From Acidisphaera sp. (GTDB lineage: Bacteria > Pseudomonadota > Alphaproteobacteria > Acetobacterales > Acetobacteraceae), in NCBI GenBank assembly GCA_019240395.1, contig JAFAYM010000087.1, positions 1-58,472 on the forward strand: 58,472 nt of DNA, written 5' to 3'. Both the position numbers and the translations under genes were made by a program. The notes below the pieces were generated by a model. The model had not been told where the DNA came from. It saw only the letters and a list, made by a program, of their open reading frames with translations, and did no database searches. Of the stretch, positions 39,660 through 48,802 are shown one piece after another; position 1 is the stretch's first letter; each line of letters starts with the position of its first letter.

Positions 39660-40892
39660 TTATTGGGCGTTTCGGGCAGTGTCCCCGCCTGACTTTTCCG
39701 TAAGAATGGATTCCGCGGCGGTGGCGAGGACCTGGCAGCCCAGCACGATGTCCGGGTCGGCCGTGTTCTCATCGTAGTGGTGGCTGATGCCGCCGATGCT
39801 CGGGATGAATAGCATGGCGGCGGGCAGGCGCCGCGCCAGGTTCTGCGCGTCGTGGCCGGCGCCGCTCGGCATGCGGATGTGCGCGCCCGCGGCGTGGTGC
39901 TCGGCGGCCTGCTCCAGCGCCAGCTGCAGCCTCGGGTCCATCAGGGTCGGCATCGAGGCGGACAGCCGCTCCAGCTGCACGCGGCAGGGGCCGGCATCGG
40001 CCTCGGCGACCAGCCGCTCCAGCTCCCCCTCCAGGCTGGCCAGCCGGTCCGGGTCGGCATCGCGGATCTGGAACAGCATCTGGGCGCTGCCCGGCACGAC
40101 CGAGGGCGCGCCCGGGTGCAGCACGATGCGCCCGGTGGTCCAGACGGTGCGCGGGCCGGCAATCTCGGGGAAGCGCCGGTCGATCGCCGCGGCCAGGCGG
40201 ACCAGTGCCACGCCGGCGTCGCGGCGGATCGCCATGCGGGTCGTGCCGGCGTGGTTCTGCATCCCCTCGAAGCGGATGCGGTACTGCCAGATGCCGACGA
40301 TGCTGGTCACCACCCCGACACGCAGCCCGGAGGTGTCGAGCTCGTCGCCCTGCTCGATATGCGCCTCGAGATAGCCGAGGTAGCGTTCGGCCTCGAGCTG
40401 CGCCCGGGGGCGGTCGGCGAGGCCGGCGCGGGCCAGCGCGGCTCGCAGCGGCGTGCCGTCGTCGCGGTTGACGCAGGCCTCGATGTCCGCCTCGCTCAGC
40501 GCGCCGATGAACGAGCGGCTGCCGGGCATCGAGGCGTAGTGGCCTTCCTCGTCGGCCCAGGCGGCGACGTCGATGCCGCGGCCCAGGGTGCGGGCGACTT
40601 CCAGGCCGTAGATCACGCCGAGCGCGCCGTCGAGCCAACCGGCGTGCGGCTGCGTCTCGACGTGGCTGCCGAGCAGCAGCACCGGCCCGGCCTCGCGGGT
40701 GCGGCCGATGACGTTGCCGATGCCGTCGATCGAAGCGTCGAGCCCGGCCTCCTCCAGGCGGGCGAGCAGCCAGTGGCGCGCCCGCATGTCGTCGGGCGAA
40801 AAGGTCGGGCGGTGCACTCCGGTCCTGTAGGCGCCGATGGCGGCCAGCGCCCGCAGGTCGCCAAGCAGCCGCTCGGCGTCGATCTCCGGCAT
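39660..40892 (-). CDS. M20-type Zn-dependent amidohydrolase (AllC/HyuC family)
   Basis: A 410-residue hydrolase of the allantoate amidohydrolase / N-carbamoyl-amino-acid hydrolase family. Metal-site motifs are GSHVETQPHAGWLDGALG (H77, D88), ADEEGHYAS (E115/E116) and EAHIEQGDEL; the dimerisation domain has GMQNHAGTTRM, and GAGHDAQ and a late ISHHYDE follow. Residue 79 is Glu where many relatives have Asp (HxDT). The family removes carbamoyl groups or cleaves allantoate; the substrate here is unknown. The ATG at 40892 is six bases after GGAGAGG, a better start than the ATG at 40898, which touches that site. Confidence 0.87.
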   Translation of the reverse strand: MPEIDAERLLGDLRALAAIGAYRTGVHRPTFSPDDMRARHWLLARLEEAGLDASIDGIGNVIGRTREAGPVLLLGSHVETQPHAGWLDGALGVIYGLEVARTLGRGIDVAAWADEEGHYASMPGSRSFIGALSEADIEACVNRDDGTPLRAALARAGLADRPRAQLEAERYLGYLEAHIEQGDELDTSGLRVGVVTSIVGIWQYRIRFEGMQNHAGTTRMAIRRDAGVALVRLAAAIDRRFPEIAGPRTVWTTGRIVLHPGAPSVVPGSAQMLFQIRDADPDRLASLEGELERLVAEADAGPCRVQLERLSASMPTLMDPRLQLALEQAAEHHAAGAHIRMPSGAGHDAQNLARRLPAAMLFIPSIGGISHHYDENTADPDIVLGCQVLATAAESILTEKSGGDTARNAQ

Positions 40893-41062
40893 GGTCATCC
40901 TCTCCGGGAAGTCCAGGCGGGCAGTGATAGCGCGCGGCGAGGCCGGAGGCGACGGGCTGGCCGATGCCGGGCGATGCCTGATCTGCGTCGCCGAAAGGGT
41001 GATTTCCCCACCGCGCCGACCGATCTAACCTGCCGCATCACCAGCACGGAAGGATTGGACCC

Positions 41063-41707
41063 ATGACGATACAGCTTGGGCAGGTCGCCCCGGATTTCGA
41101 GCAGGACAGCACCGCCGGACCCATCCGCTTCCATGAGTGGCTCGGCGATTCTTGGGGCGTGCTGTTCAGCCACCCCAAGGACTACACGCCGGTCTGCACC
41201 ACGGAGCTCGCCGAGACCGCCCGGCTGAAGCCGGAATGGGACAAGCGCAACGTCAAGGTGATCGGGCTCTCCGTCGATTCCGGCGAGAACCACAAGGGCT
41301 GGGAGCGCGACATCGAGGAGACGCAGGGCCAGGCGCTGAACTTCCCGGTGCTGGCCGATGTCGACCGGAAGGTCTCCGACCTCTACGGCATGGTGCATCC
41401 GGAGGCCGATCCGGCGCTGACCGTGCGCAGCGTGTTCGTCATCGATCCCGCCAAGAAGGTCCGGCTGATGCTGACCTACCCGCCGAGCACCGGCCGGAAT
41501 TTCCTGGAGATCCTGCGCACCATCGACAGTCTGCAGCTCACCGACAGCCAGAAGGTGGCGACGCCGGTGAACTGGCAGAAGGGCGAGCCGGTGATCATCG
41601 TGCCGAGCCTGTCGAACGAGGATGCGAAGCAGCGATTCCCCCAGGGGTGGAAGGAGTTGCGCCCCTATCTTCGCATCGTGGAGCTGCCGGACCAGCCTGC
41701 CGGATAA
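41063..41707 (+). CDS. 1-Cys peroxiredoxin (Prx6 type)
   Basis: A 214-residue cytosolic peroxidase. The peroxidatic Cys45 lies in HPKDYTPVCTTELA, and there is no second conserved resolving cysteine, as in the Prx6 group. The long C-terminal domain (PVNWQKGEPVIIVPSLSNEDA onward) is typical of that group and mediates dimerisation. It reduces hydrogen and alkyl peroxides with a thiol donor. AAGGATTGGACCC precedes the ATG. It is followed by the Pho-controlled pst operon, and the gene itself shows no Pho box. Confidence 0.92.
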   Translation: MTIQLGQVAPDFEQDSTAGPIRFHEWLGDSWGVLFSHPKDYTPVCTTELAETARLKPEWDKRNVKVIGLSVDSGENHKGWERDIEETQGQALNFPVLADVDRKVSDLYGMVHPEADPALTVRSVFVIDPAKKVRLMLTYPPSTGRNFLEILRTIDSLQLTDSQKVATPVNWQKGEPVIIVPSLSNEDAKQRFPQGWKELRPYLRIVELPDQPAG

Positions 41708-41725
41708 AGCTACTGGGGTCGGCGG

Positions 41726-41759
41726 CTGTCATGGAAGCTTCATCGAAGTGAAATATGAC
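41726..41759 (+). promoter_or_regulatory. Pho box and promoter of the pst operon
   Basis: CTGTCATGGAAGCTTCAT (41726-41743) has two seven-base units, CTGTCAT and GCTTCAT, spaced 11 bases apart, as PhoB requires. TATGAC (41754-41759) starts ten bases after it, the usual -10 position of Pho promoters, which lack a normal -35 box. The pstS ATG lies about 70 bases downstream. The first unit is a perfect match; the second matches the TCAT half. Confidence 0.7.
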
Positions 41760-41832
41760 GGTCGCCGTGCCTCCCTAGGGTCCGCCGCGACGGCAGCCGG
41801 GGTGGTCCCCGGCGCGCCGCTGAGGAGTTCCC

Positions 41833-42864
41833 ATGAAGCGTGTCACCACCGTCCTCGCCGTGTCGCTCGCCGGACTTTCCGCGGCCTTTCTGCCGCACGC
41901 GGCGCGGGCACAGCAGATCACCGGCGCCGGCTCCACCTTCGCGGCGCCGATCTATGCCAAGTGGGGCGAGGCGGCGCATGACGCGACGGGCGTCACCTTG
42001 AACTACCAGGCCATCGGCTCGGGCGCCGGGCAGAACCAGATCTTCAATCGCACGGTGGATTTCGGCGCCTCGGACGCGCCGGTAGCCGGCGACAAGCTCC
42101 GCGAGCAGCATTTGCTGCAGTTCCCGACGGTGATGGGCGGCGTCGACGTGATCGTCAACCTCGCCGGCGTCGCGGCGGACCAGCTGAAGCTGGACGGCCC
42201 GATCCTCGCCGACATCTATCTCGGCAAGATCACCAAGTGGAACGATCCGCGCATCGCCAAGCTGAACGACGGGGTCAAGCTGCCGAGCGAGGCGATCGCG
42301 CCGGTCTATCGCGCCGACGGCTCGGGCACCACCTACGTGTTCACCGACTATCTCTCGATGGTCAGCCCGGAGTGGAAGAGCCAGGTCGGCGCCAACACCA
42401 GCATCAAGTGGCCCGCCGGCGCCGGGGCGCGCGGCAGCGACGGGGTTTCCGGCACGGTGCACAACATCCGCGGCGGCATCGGCTATGTCGAGAGCGCCTA
42501 CGCCACGCAGAACAAGCTGACCACGGTGATGCTGCAGAACAAAGCCGGCAAATTCGTCGCCCCCAGCATGGCGGCCTTTCAGGCTACGGCGGCGAATGCC
42601 GACTGGTCGAAGGTGCAGGATTTCGCCGTCGACCTGAATGACCAGCCCGGCGATGCCAGCTGGCCCATCGAGTCGGCGACCTTCGTGCTGCTGCCGACCA
42701 ACCCCGCGAAGCCGCAGCAGGCGCAGGCCGTCATCAAGTTCTTCGACTGGGGCTTCTCGCACGGCAACGACATCGCCACCCAGCTGCAATACGTCCCCTT
42801 GCCGGCAGCGGTGCAGGATGCGGTGCGCAAGGCGTGGCAGGCCGGCCTCAAGGTGAACGGCTGA
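41833..42864 (+). CDS. pstS: PstS, periplasmic phosphate-binding protein
   Basis: A 343-residue protein with a signal peptide (about residues 1-26, ending ARAQ). Phosphate-binding segments are ITGAGSTFAAPIYAKW, AIGSGAGQNQIFNRTVDFGASDAP and YRADGSGTTYVFTDYL. It delivers phosphate to the PstCAB importer. It is the first gene of the operon, behind a Pho box, so it should be induced by phosphate starvation. Confidence 0.96.
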   Translation: MKRVTTVLAVSLAGLSAAFLPHAARAQQITGAGSTFAAPIYAKWGEAAHDATGVTLNYQAIGSGAGQNQIFNRTVDFGASDAPVAGDKLREQHLLQFPTVMGGVDVIVNLAGVAADQLKLDGPILADIYLGKITKWNDPRIAKLNDGVKLPSEAIAPVYRADGSGTTYVFTDYLSMVSPEWKSQVGANTSIKWPAGAGARGSDGVSGTVHNIRGGIGYVESAYATQNKLTTVMLQNKAGKFVAPSMAAFQATAANADWSKVQDFAVDLNDQPGDASWPIESATFVLLPTNPAKPQQAQAVIKFFDWGFSHGNDIATQLQYVPLPAAVQDAVRKAWQAGLKVNG

Positions 42865-42893
42865 ACCGCGCATCGGAACCGGGATAGGCGCGC

Positions 42894-43871
42894 GTGTCGC
42901 AAGCCGTCATCACACCGGCGATTGCGCCCGCGCCGAGCCGGCCGCGGCCCGGCACCTCCCGGCTCGGCGACCGGGTGTTCGCGGGAATGGCCGGCGGCGC
43001 CGGGATCTTCGTGCTGGTGCTGCTCGGCGCCATCATCGTCATGCTGTTCATCGGCGGGCTGCCGGCGTTTCGCGCCTTCGGTCCGGGGTTCCTGGTCTCC
43101 ACGGATTGGGACCCGGTGCGGCAGGTGTTCGGCGCCGCGGTGCCGATCTACGGCACCGTGGTCACCTCGCTGCTGGCGCTCATCCTCGCCGTGCCGCTGG
43201 CTTTCGGCATCGCCTATACGCTGACCGAGCTGGCACCGATGTGGCTGCGGCGGCCGGTCGGCACCGCGGTCGAGCTGCTGGCGGCGATCCCCTCGATAAT
43301 CTACGGCATGTGGGGCTTTTTCGTCATCGTGCCGATCATGTCCCAGCACCTCCAGCCGGCGGTGATCGATACGTTCGACGGCATTCCGGTGCTGCAGGAT
43401 TTGTTCGCCGGCCCGCCTTTCGGGACCGGGCTGCTGACCGCCGCGCTGATCCTGGCTGTCATGGTGATCCCGTTCATCGCCGCCACCATGCGCGACGTCT
43501 TCCTGACGGTGCCGGCGGTCTACAAGGAATCCGCCTACGGCGTCGGCTGCACCACCTGGGAGGTGATGCGCTCCATCGTACTGCCGTACACGCGGACTTC
43601 GGTGGTCGGCGGCGTCATGCTCGGGCTCGGCCGGGCGCTGGGCGAGACGATGGCGGTGACCTTCGTCATCGGCAACAGCGACCGCATCGCCACCAGCCTG
43701 TTCGGGCCGGGCAACACGATTTCCTCCCTGGTCGCGCTGGAATTCCCGGAGAGCCCGGCCGGCAGCCTGAAACTGGCGTCGCTGCTGGCCCTCGGCTTCA
43801 TCCTGTTCGTCATCGCCTTCATCGTGCTGGCGATCTCCCGGTTGTTGCTCCGCCCCAGGTTGCATGCATGA
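42894..43871 (+). CDS. pstC: PstC, phosphate ABC transporter permease
   Basis: A 325-residue permease with six membrane segments. Conserved features are [19 protein letters not shown] and the coupling loop [30 protein letters not shown], then [17 protein letters not shown]. The start is GTG at 42894. The pstA gene overlaps or directly follows. Confidence 0.95.
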   Translation: MSQAVITPAIAPAPSRPRPGTSRLGDRVFAGMAGGAGIFVLVLLGAIIVMLFIGGLPAFRAFGPGFLVSTDWDPVRQVFGAAVPIYGTVVTSLLALILAVPLAFGIAYTLTELAPMWLRRPVGTAVELLAAIPSIIYGMWGFFVIVPIMSQHLQPAVIDTFDGIPVLQDLFAGPPFGTGLLTAALILAVMVIPFIAATMRDVFLTVPAVYKESAYGVGCTTWEVMRSIVLPYTRTSVVGGVMLGLGRALGETMAVTFVIGNSDRIATSLFGPGNTISSLVALEFPESPAGSLKLASLLALGFILFVIAFIVLAISRLLLRPRLHA

Positions 43872-43881
43872 GGCTGCAGGC

Positions 43882-44784
43882 ATGAGCGACATGCCGATGG
43901 CGACAGCGGGGACGCCGCGGCCAGCGCATGACCGCGATGCGAACGTCGCGGTCCGGCTGGGACGGCGCCGGCGGCGGATCGACCGCGTGCTGGCCGGGTT
44001 TTGCTGGCTCGCCATGCTGATCGCCCTGGCGGCGCTGGCCTCGATTCTGGTGACGCTGGTCTGGAACGGACTGGGCGGCATGCGCCTGTCCGTGCTGACC
44101 GAGGTGACCAAGCCGCCGGGATCGCACGGCGGCCTGCTGAACGCCATCGTCGGCAGCCTGATGCAATCCGCCATCGGCACGCTGATCGGCACGCCGATCG
44201 GCCTGCTGGTCGGCACCTACCTCTCGGAATATGCGGCGGGATCGGCGCTCGGCAATGCGGTGCGCTTCGTCTCCGACGTGCTGCTCTCCGCGCCGTCCAT
44301 CCTGATCGGCCTGTTCATCTACGTGCTGGTGGTCGAGCCCTCCGGCGGGTTTTCCGGCATTGCCGGATGCCTAGCGCTGGCCGTGCTGGTGATCCCGATC
44401 GTGGTGCGCACGACCGAGGACATGCTGCGTCTGATCCCGACCAGCCTGCGCGAGGCGGCGATGGCGCTCGGCGCGCCGAAATGGAAGACCATCGTGTTCG
44501 TCTGCTACCGTGCGGCGCGCGACGGCATCGTCACCGGCATCCTGCTGGCAATCGCGCGGGTGGCCGGGGAGACCGCGCCGCTGCTGTTCACCAGCCTTGG
44601 CAATCTCAACTGGTCGCTCGATCTGACCAAGCCGATGTCGAGCCTGCCGGTGACCATCTACCAGTATGCCGGGTCGGCGTTCGAGGACTGGGTGCAGCTG
44701 GCCTGGGTGGGGGCGCTGCTGATCACGGCCGGCGTGCTGGCGCTCAACATCCTCGCCCGCTCGGCATTGCGCCGCCGCACATGA
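43882..44784 (+). CDS. pstA: PstA, phosphate ABC transporter permease
   Basis: A 300-residue partner permease. It has an N-terminal basic segment ([15 protein letters not shown]), then [42 protein letters not shown] and the coupling loop [26 protein letters not shown] at 43882 is eight bases after GAGG; the in-frame ATG at 43864 lies before the pstC stop codon and would add six residues. Confidence 0.94.
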   Translation: MSDMPMATAGTPRPAHDRDANVAVRLGRRRRRIDRVLAGFCWLAMLIALAALASILVTLVWNGLGGMRLSVLTEVTKPPGSHGGLLNAIVGSLMQSAIGTLIGTPIGLLVGTYLSEYAAGSALGNAVRFVSDVLLSAPSILIGLFIYVLVVEPSGGFSGIAGCLALAVLVIPIVVRTTEDMLRLIPTSLREAAMALGAPKWKTIVFVCYRAARDGIVTGILLAIARVAGETAPLLFTSLGNLNWSLDLTKPMSSLPVTIYQYAGSAFEDWVQLAWVGALLITAGVLALNILARSALRRRT

Positions 44785-44797
44785 GGGAGCAAAGCCG

Positions 44798-45616
44798 ATG
44801 AGCGTGACGGCGCGACAGGCGGACCAGCCGGGGTCGGCATCGGCGGCAGCCATGCCGCAACCGGCGGCGCGCATCGCCATACGCAATCTGGACTTCTTCT
44901 ACGGCAGCAACCAGGCGCTCAAGCACATCACGCTGGACCTGCCGGAGCGGCAGGTCACCGGAATGATCGGTCCTTCGGGCTGCGGCAAGTCGACGCTGCT
45001 GCGGGTGCTGAACCGGATGTACGACCTCTATCCCGGCCAGCGCGCCGCCGGCGAGGTGCTGATGGACGGGGAGAACATCCTCGACGCCGACGTCGACATC
45101 AATCGCCTGCGGAGCCGGATCGGCATGGTGTTCCAGAAGCCGACGCCGTTTCCGATGTCGGTGTACGACAACATCGCTTTCGGCGTGAAGCTGCACGAGC
45201 GGCTGTCGAAATCCGACATGGACGAGCGCGTGGAGTGGTCGCTGGCGCGGGCGGCGCTCTGGGGGGAAGTGAAGGACCGGCTTAGCGGCCCGGCGATGGG
45301 GCTCTCGGGGGGCCAGCAGCAGCGGCTCTGCATCGCCCGGACCATCGCGGTGCGGCCGGAGGTGATCCTGCTCGACGAGCCGACCAGCGCGCTCGATCCG
45401 ATCAGCACGCTGAAGGTGGAAGAGCTGATCGATGAGCTGAAACGCGATTTCACCATCGCCGTGGTCACCCACAACATGCAGCAGGCGGCACGCTGCGCCG
45501 ACCGCGTCGCCTTCTTCTATCTCGGCGAGATGGTCGAGGTCGGGGACGCCGTGCAGATGTTCACCGCGCCGAAGCAGCGGCGCACCCAGGAATACATCAC
45601 CGGCCGGTTCGGCTGA
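44798..45616 (+). CDS. pstB: PstB, phosphate ABC transporter ATPase
   Basis: A 272-residue ATPase with Walker [10 protein letters not shown] (58-66, K64), the PstB-type Q-loop [15 protein letters not shown], signature [16 protein letters not shown] and Walker [15 protein letters not shown] ribosome site GAGGGAGC precedes the ATG. Ten bases separate it from phoU. Confidence 0.96.
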   Translation: MSVTARQADQPGSASAAAMPQPAARIAIRNLDFFYGSNQALKHITLDLPERQVTGMIGPSGCGKSTLLRVLNRMYDLYPGQRAAGEVLMDGENILDADVDINRLRSRIGMVFQKPTPFPMSVYDNIAFGVKLHERLSKSDMDERVEWSLARAALWGEVKDRLSGPAMGLSGGQQQRLCIARTIAVRPEVILLDEPTSALDPISTLKVEELIDELKRDFTIAVVTHNMQQAARCADRVAFFYLGEMVEVGDAVQMFTAPKQRRTQEYITGRFG

Positions 45617-45626
45617 GGAGGCGAGG

Positions 45627-46346
45627 ATGGCGGAGGTGGCGGGCCACATCGTCAAGAGTTACGAGCAGGAGCTGAAGCGGCTGCGCGACCTGATCACCGA
45701 AATGGGCGGCATCGTCGAGAACCAGGTGGCGCTGGCGGCGCAGGCGGTGGTGCACAAGGACGGCGCCGCCGCCACCCGCGCCGTCGAGGAGGATCCGCGG
45801 GTCGACGGGCTGGAGCGCCAGGTGGAGCAGTTCGTCATCCGCCTGCTCGCGCTGCGCCAGCCGATGGCCATGGATCTGCGCCATATCGTCGCCGCCCTGA
45901 AGATCACCGGCGATCTCGAGCGGATCGGCGACTACGCCGCCAACGTCGCCAAGCGCAGCATCGTGCTCGCCGAGTTCACCCTTCCGTACAGCCTGACCGG
46001 CATCGGCCACATGGCGCGCATGGTGCAGGAAGGCCTGAAGACGGTGATCGATGCGGTCGGCGACAACGACGCCGAGAAGGCGGTGGAAGTCTGGCGCTCC
46101 GACGAGGTGGTGGACGACATCTACACCGCCATCTTCCGCGAGCTGGTGACCTACATGATGGAAGATCCGCGCAACATCACGCCGTGCACGCACCTGCTGT
46201 TCATCGCCAAGAACCTCGAGCGGATCGGCGACCATGCGACCAACATCGCCGAGACCGTGCACTACGCGGTGACCGGCGAGACCCTGCCGGAGACGCGGCC
46301 GAAGGGTGACAGCTCGGCCTATGCCGTGATCCGGCCGCGGGAATGA
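45627..46346 (+). CDS. phoU: PhoU, phosphate signalling regulator
   Basis: A 239-residue all-helical protein made of two PhoU repeats, each with an ERIGD motif (DLERIGDYAANVAKR near 93-107; NLERIGDHATNIAE near 196-209) that binds metal. It links PstSCAB activity to the sensor kinase so that the regulon is off when phosphate is plentiful. It lies in the usual place, after pstB and before phoB. Confidence 0.96.
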   Translation: MAEVAGHIVKSYEQELKRLRDLITEMGGIVENQVALAAQAVVHKDGAAATRAVEEDPRVDGLERQVEQFVIRLLALRQPMAMDLRHIVAALKITGDLERIGDYAANVAKRSIVLAEFTLPYSLTGIGHMARMVQEGLKTVIDAVGDNDAEKAVEVWRSDEVVDDIYTAIFRELVTYMMEDPRNITPCTHLLFIAKNLERIGDHATNIAETVHYAVTGETLPETRPKGDSSAYAVIRPRE

Positions 46347-46356
46347 AGAGGTCTGC

Positions 46357-47070
46357 ATGCCCGACGGAGTGAGCCCGCTCAAGCCGCTGGTGCTGGTGGT
46401 GGAGGACGAGGCGGCGCTGGCGACGATGCTGCGCTACAACCTGGAGAAACAGGGTTTCCGCGTCGAGGAGGCGAGCGACGGACAGGAGGCGCTGACCCGG
46501 ATCGCCGAGGTGCAGCCCGATCTCGTACTGCTGGACTGGATGCTGCCGGTGATGTCGGGCATCGAGGTATGCCGGCAGATCCGCCGTCGGCCGGCCACGC
46601 GCGACCTTCCGGTCATCATGGTCACCGCCCGCACCGACGACCAGGACGCGGTGCGCGGGCTGAACACCGGCGCCGATGATTACGTGACCAAGCCGTTCAG
46701 CCTGGAGGGGCTGCTGGCGCGCATGCGTGCCCTGCTGCGGCGCAGCAGCGCGGTTCCCGCCAAGGGCCGGCTGATGTTCCACGACATCGCCATGGACCTG
46801 GCGGCGCACCGGGTGCAGCGCAACACCCGCCCGGTGCATCTCGGGCCGACGGAGTTCCGGCTTCTGGAGTTCCTGATGCAGCATCCGCGCCGGGTGTTCT
46901 CGCGCGAGGAGCTGCTTGACGCGGTGTGGGGGCCGGACATTCATGTCGAGCCGCGCACCGTCGATGTGCACATCAGGCGGCTGCGCAAGTCGATCAATGG
47001 CGAGGGCGAACTCGATGTCGTCCGCACCGTCCGCGCCGCCGGCTACGCGCTCGATACCGAGCCGGTCTGA
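46357..47070 (+). CDS. phoB: PhoB, phosphate-regulon response regulator
   Basis: A 237-residue OmpR-class regulator. Receiver residues are E16-D17, the phospho-acceptor D60 (LVLLDWMLP), T90 and K112 (VTKPF). The C-terminal winged-helix domain contains LGPTEFRLLEFLMQHPRRVFSREELLDAVWG and RTVDVHIRRLRKSI. It should bind the Pho box at 41726. The partner kinase gene phoR is not in the window. Eleven bases separate it from phoU, so it is part of the operon it activates. Confidence 0.95.
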   Translation: MPDGVSPLKPLVLVVEDEAALATMLRYNLEKQGFRVEEASDGQEALTRIAEVQPDLVLLDWMLPVMSGIEVCRQIRRRPATRDLPVIMVTARTDDQDAVRGLNTGADDYVTKPFSLEGLLARMRALLRRSSAVPAKGRLMFHDIAMDLAAHRVQRNTRPVHLGPTEFRLLEFLMQHPRRVFSREELLDAVWGPDIHVEPRTVDVHIRRLRKSINGEGELDVVRTVRAAGYALDTEPV

Positions 47071-47202
47071 GTAACCGTCCAGGGCATCGGCCCCCGGCAG
47101 GGTCCGGGCAGCGCCCGAGATGCTTCCTTTGCACACGCTTGTGAGGTGCGCTAAGCGCTGAAGCGCGCATTTTCTGTGCCAGCATTCGTGCGAGGTGTTC
47201 CG

Positions 47203-47811
47203 ATGAAGCCAGGTCTTACCAGGCGCGGCCTGATCGGCCGGAGCGTGGCGACGGCCGGCGGCCTGGCCGCGGTGCCGCTGGTTACCCCGGCCGAGGCCGC
47301 CATTCCCGCGGCGCCCGCGCCGGTTCGCACCCCGGAGATGGTGGACATCGTGCTGCAGGTGAACGGGCGGCGCCTGCCGCTGACCATCGAGCCGCGGGTG
47401 TCGCTGCTGGATGCGCTGCGCGAGCAGGCCGGGCTGACCGGCACCAAGAAGGGGTGCGACCGCGGGTCCTGCGGCGCCTGCACGGTGCATGTGGACGGCA
47501 GGCGGGTGAATTCCTGCCTCACGCTCGCCATCCGCTGCCAGGGCCGGGCGGTGACCACCATCGAGGGCTTGGCTGAGGGTGACGAGCTGCATCCCGTGCA
47601 GGCGGCGTTCATCCGGCACGACGCGTTCCAGTGCGGCTATTGCACACCCGGGCAGATCATGGCGGCAACCGCGCTGCTCGATGAGGGCCACGCCGGCTCA
47701 GATGCCGAGATCCGCGAATACATGGCTGGCAACATCTGTCGCTGCGGTGCCTACAACCACATCGTCGATGCGATCCGCGACGTGGCGTCGCAGGCGGCGG
47801 GGAAGGGCTGA
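47203..47811 (+). CDS. paoA: Periplasmic aldehyde oxidoreductase, [2Fe-2S] subunit (PaoA-like)
   Basis: A 202-residue iron-sulfur subunit of a xanthine-oxidase-family enzyme. The Tat leader (LTRRGLIGRSVATAGGLAAV) indicates export. The plant-type cluster ligands are C85, C90, C93 and C105 (KGCDRGSCGAC...NSC), and the second cluster has C144, C147, C179 and C181 (FQCGYCTPG...ICRCGAY). The subunit passes electrons from the molybdenum site to the FAD subunit. The gene order matches E. coli paoABC. ATG at 47203 starts the Tat signal; a GAGG lies upstream. Confidence 0.9.
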   Translation: MKPGLTRRGLIGRSVATAGGLAAVPLVTPAEAAIPAAPAPVRTPEMVDIVLQVNGRRLPLTIEPRVSLLDALREQAGLTGTKKGCDRGSCGACTVHVDGRRVNSCLTLAIRCQGRAVTTIEGLAEGDELHPVQAAFIRHDAFQCGYCTPGQIMAATALLDEGHAGSDAEIREYMAGNICRCGAYNHIVDAIRDVASQAAGKG

Positions 47812-47814
47812 GCC

Positions 47815-48792
47815 ATGCAATCCTTCGGTTATCTGGACCCCGCCGACGCCGATGCCGCAATCGCCGCCGCCGCGGCGCCGGGCGGAAAGTTCATCGCCGG
47901 CGGCACCGATCTGATGCAGCTGATGAAGGACGACGTCGAGGCGCCGACGCGCATCGTCGACGTCGAGAAGCTGCCCTATGGCGCCATCGAGGCGAACGGC
48001 TCGGGCCTGCGGCTGGGCGCGCTGGCGCGGATGAGCGACGTCGCCGCGCACCCGGCCGTGCAGCGCGACTATCCCGTGATCGCGCAGGCGCTGCTGGCGT
48101 CCGCCTCGCCGCAGCTGCGCAACATGGCGACGATGGGCGGCAACATGCTGCAGCGCACGCGCTGCCATTATTTCCGCGACACCGGCTTCCCCTGCAACAA
48201 GCGCAACCCCGGTTCCGGCTGTCCGGCGATACACGGCGAGAATCGGCTGCTGGCGATCCTCGGGGGTAGCGAGCATTGCATCGCCACGCACCCGTCGGAT
48301 CTTGCCGTGGCGCTCGTGGCGTTGGACACGTCGGTGGAGCTGCAGGGGGTCGGCGGTGCCAGGCGCACGGTGGCGCTCGGCGACTTCCACAGGCTGCCCG
48401 GGGACACGCCGCAGATCGAGACCGTGCTGCAGCCGGGCGAGCTGATCACGGCGCTGGTGGTGCCGCCGTCGGCGGCGGCGCGACGCTCGGCCTATCTCAA
48501 GGTGCGCGATCGCGCCTCCTTCGAATTTGCGCTGGTGTCGGCGGCGGTGGCGCTGGAGATGCAGGGCAACACGATCGCCGATGCGCGGATCGCCATGGGT
48601 GGGGTCGGCACCAAGCCGTGGCGCCTGCCGGCGGTGGAGGCGGCGCTGCGGGGCCAGGCTGCGACGCCTGAAAACTTCACCGCCGCCGCCGGCCTGGCGG
48701 TGGAAGGCGCCATGCCGGCCGGCAAGAACGATTTCAAGGTCAAGCTGATGCAACGCACGCTGGTGCGCGCGCTGAGCACCGTTGCGGCATAG
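47815..48792 (+). CDS. paoB: Periplasmic aldehyde oxidoreductase, FAD subunit (PaoB-like)
   Basis: A 325-residue subunit. The FAD-binding segments are KFIAGGTDLMQLMK (25-38) and SPQLRNMATMGGNMLQRTRC. The insert RCHYFRDTGFPCNKRNPGSGC carries C117, C127 and C136, where PaoB-type subunits bind an additional [4Fe-4S] cluster. I see only three cysteines there, so a fourth ligand is not identified. No signal peptide is present; related subunits are exported together with the Tat-bearing subunit. A 3-base gap separates it from paoA. Confidence 0.9.
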   Translation: MQSFGYLDPADADAAIAAAAAPGGKFIAGGTDLMQLMKDDVEAPTRIVDVEKLPYGAIEANGSGLRLGALARMSDVAAHPAVQRDYPVIAQALLASASPQLRNMATMGGNMLQRTRCHYFRDTGFPCNKRNPGSGCPAIHGENRLLAILGGSEHCIATHPSDLAVALVALDTSVELQGVGGARRTVALGDFHRLPGDTPQIETVLQPGELITALVVPPSAAARRSAYLKVRDRASFEFALVSAAVALEMQGNTIADARIAMGGVGTKPWRLPAVEAALRGQAATPENFTAAAGLAVEGAMPAGKNDFKVKLMQRTLVRALSTVAA

Positions 48793-48802
48793 GGGCGGGG
48801 AT

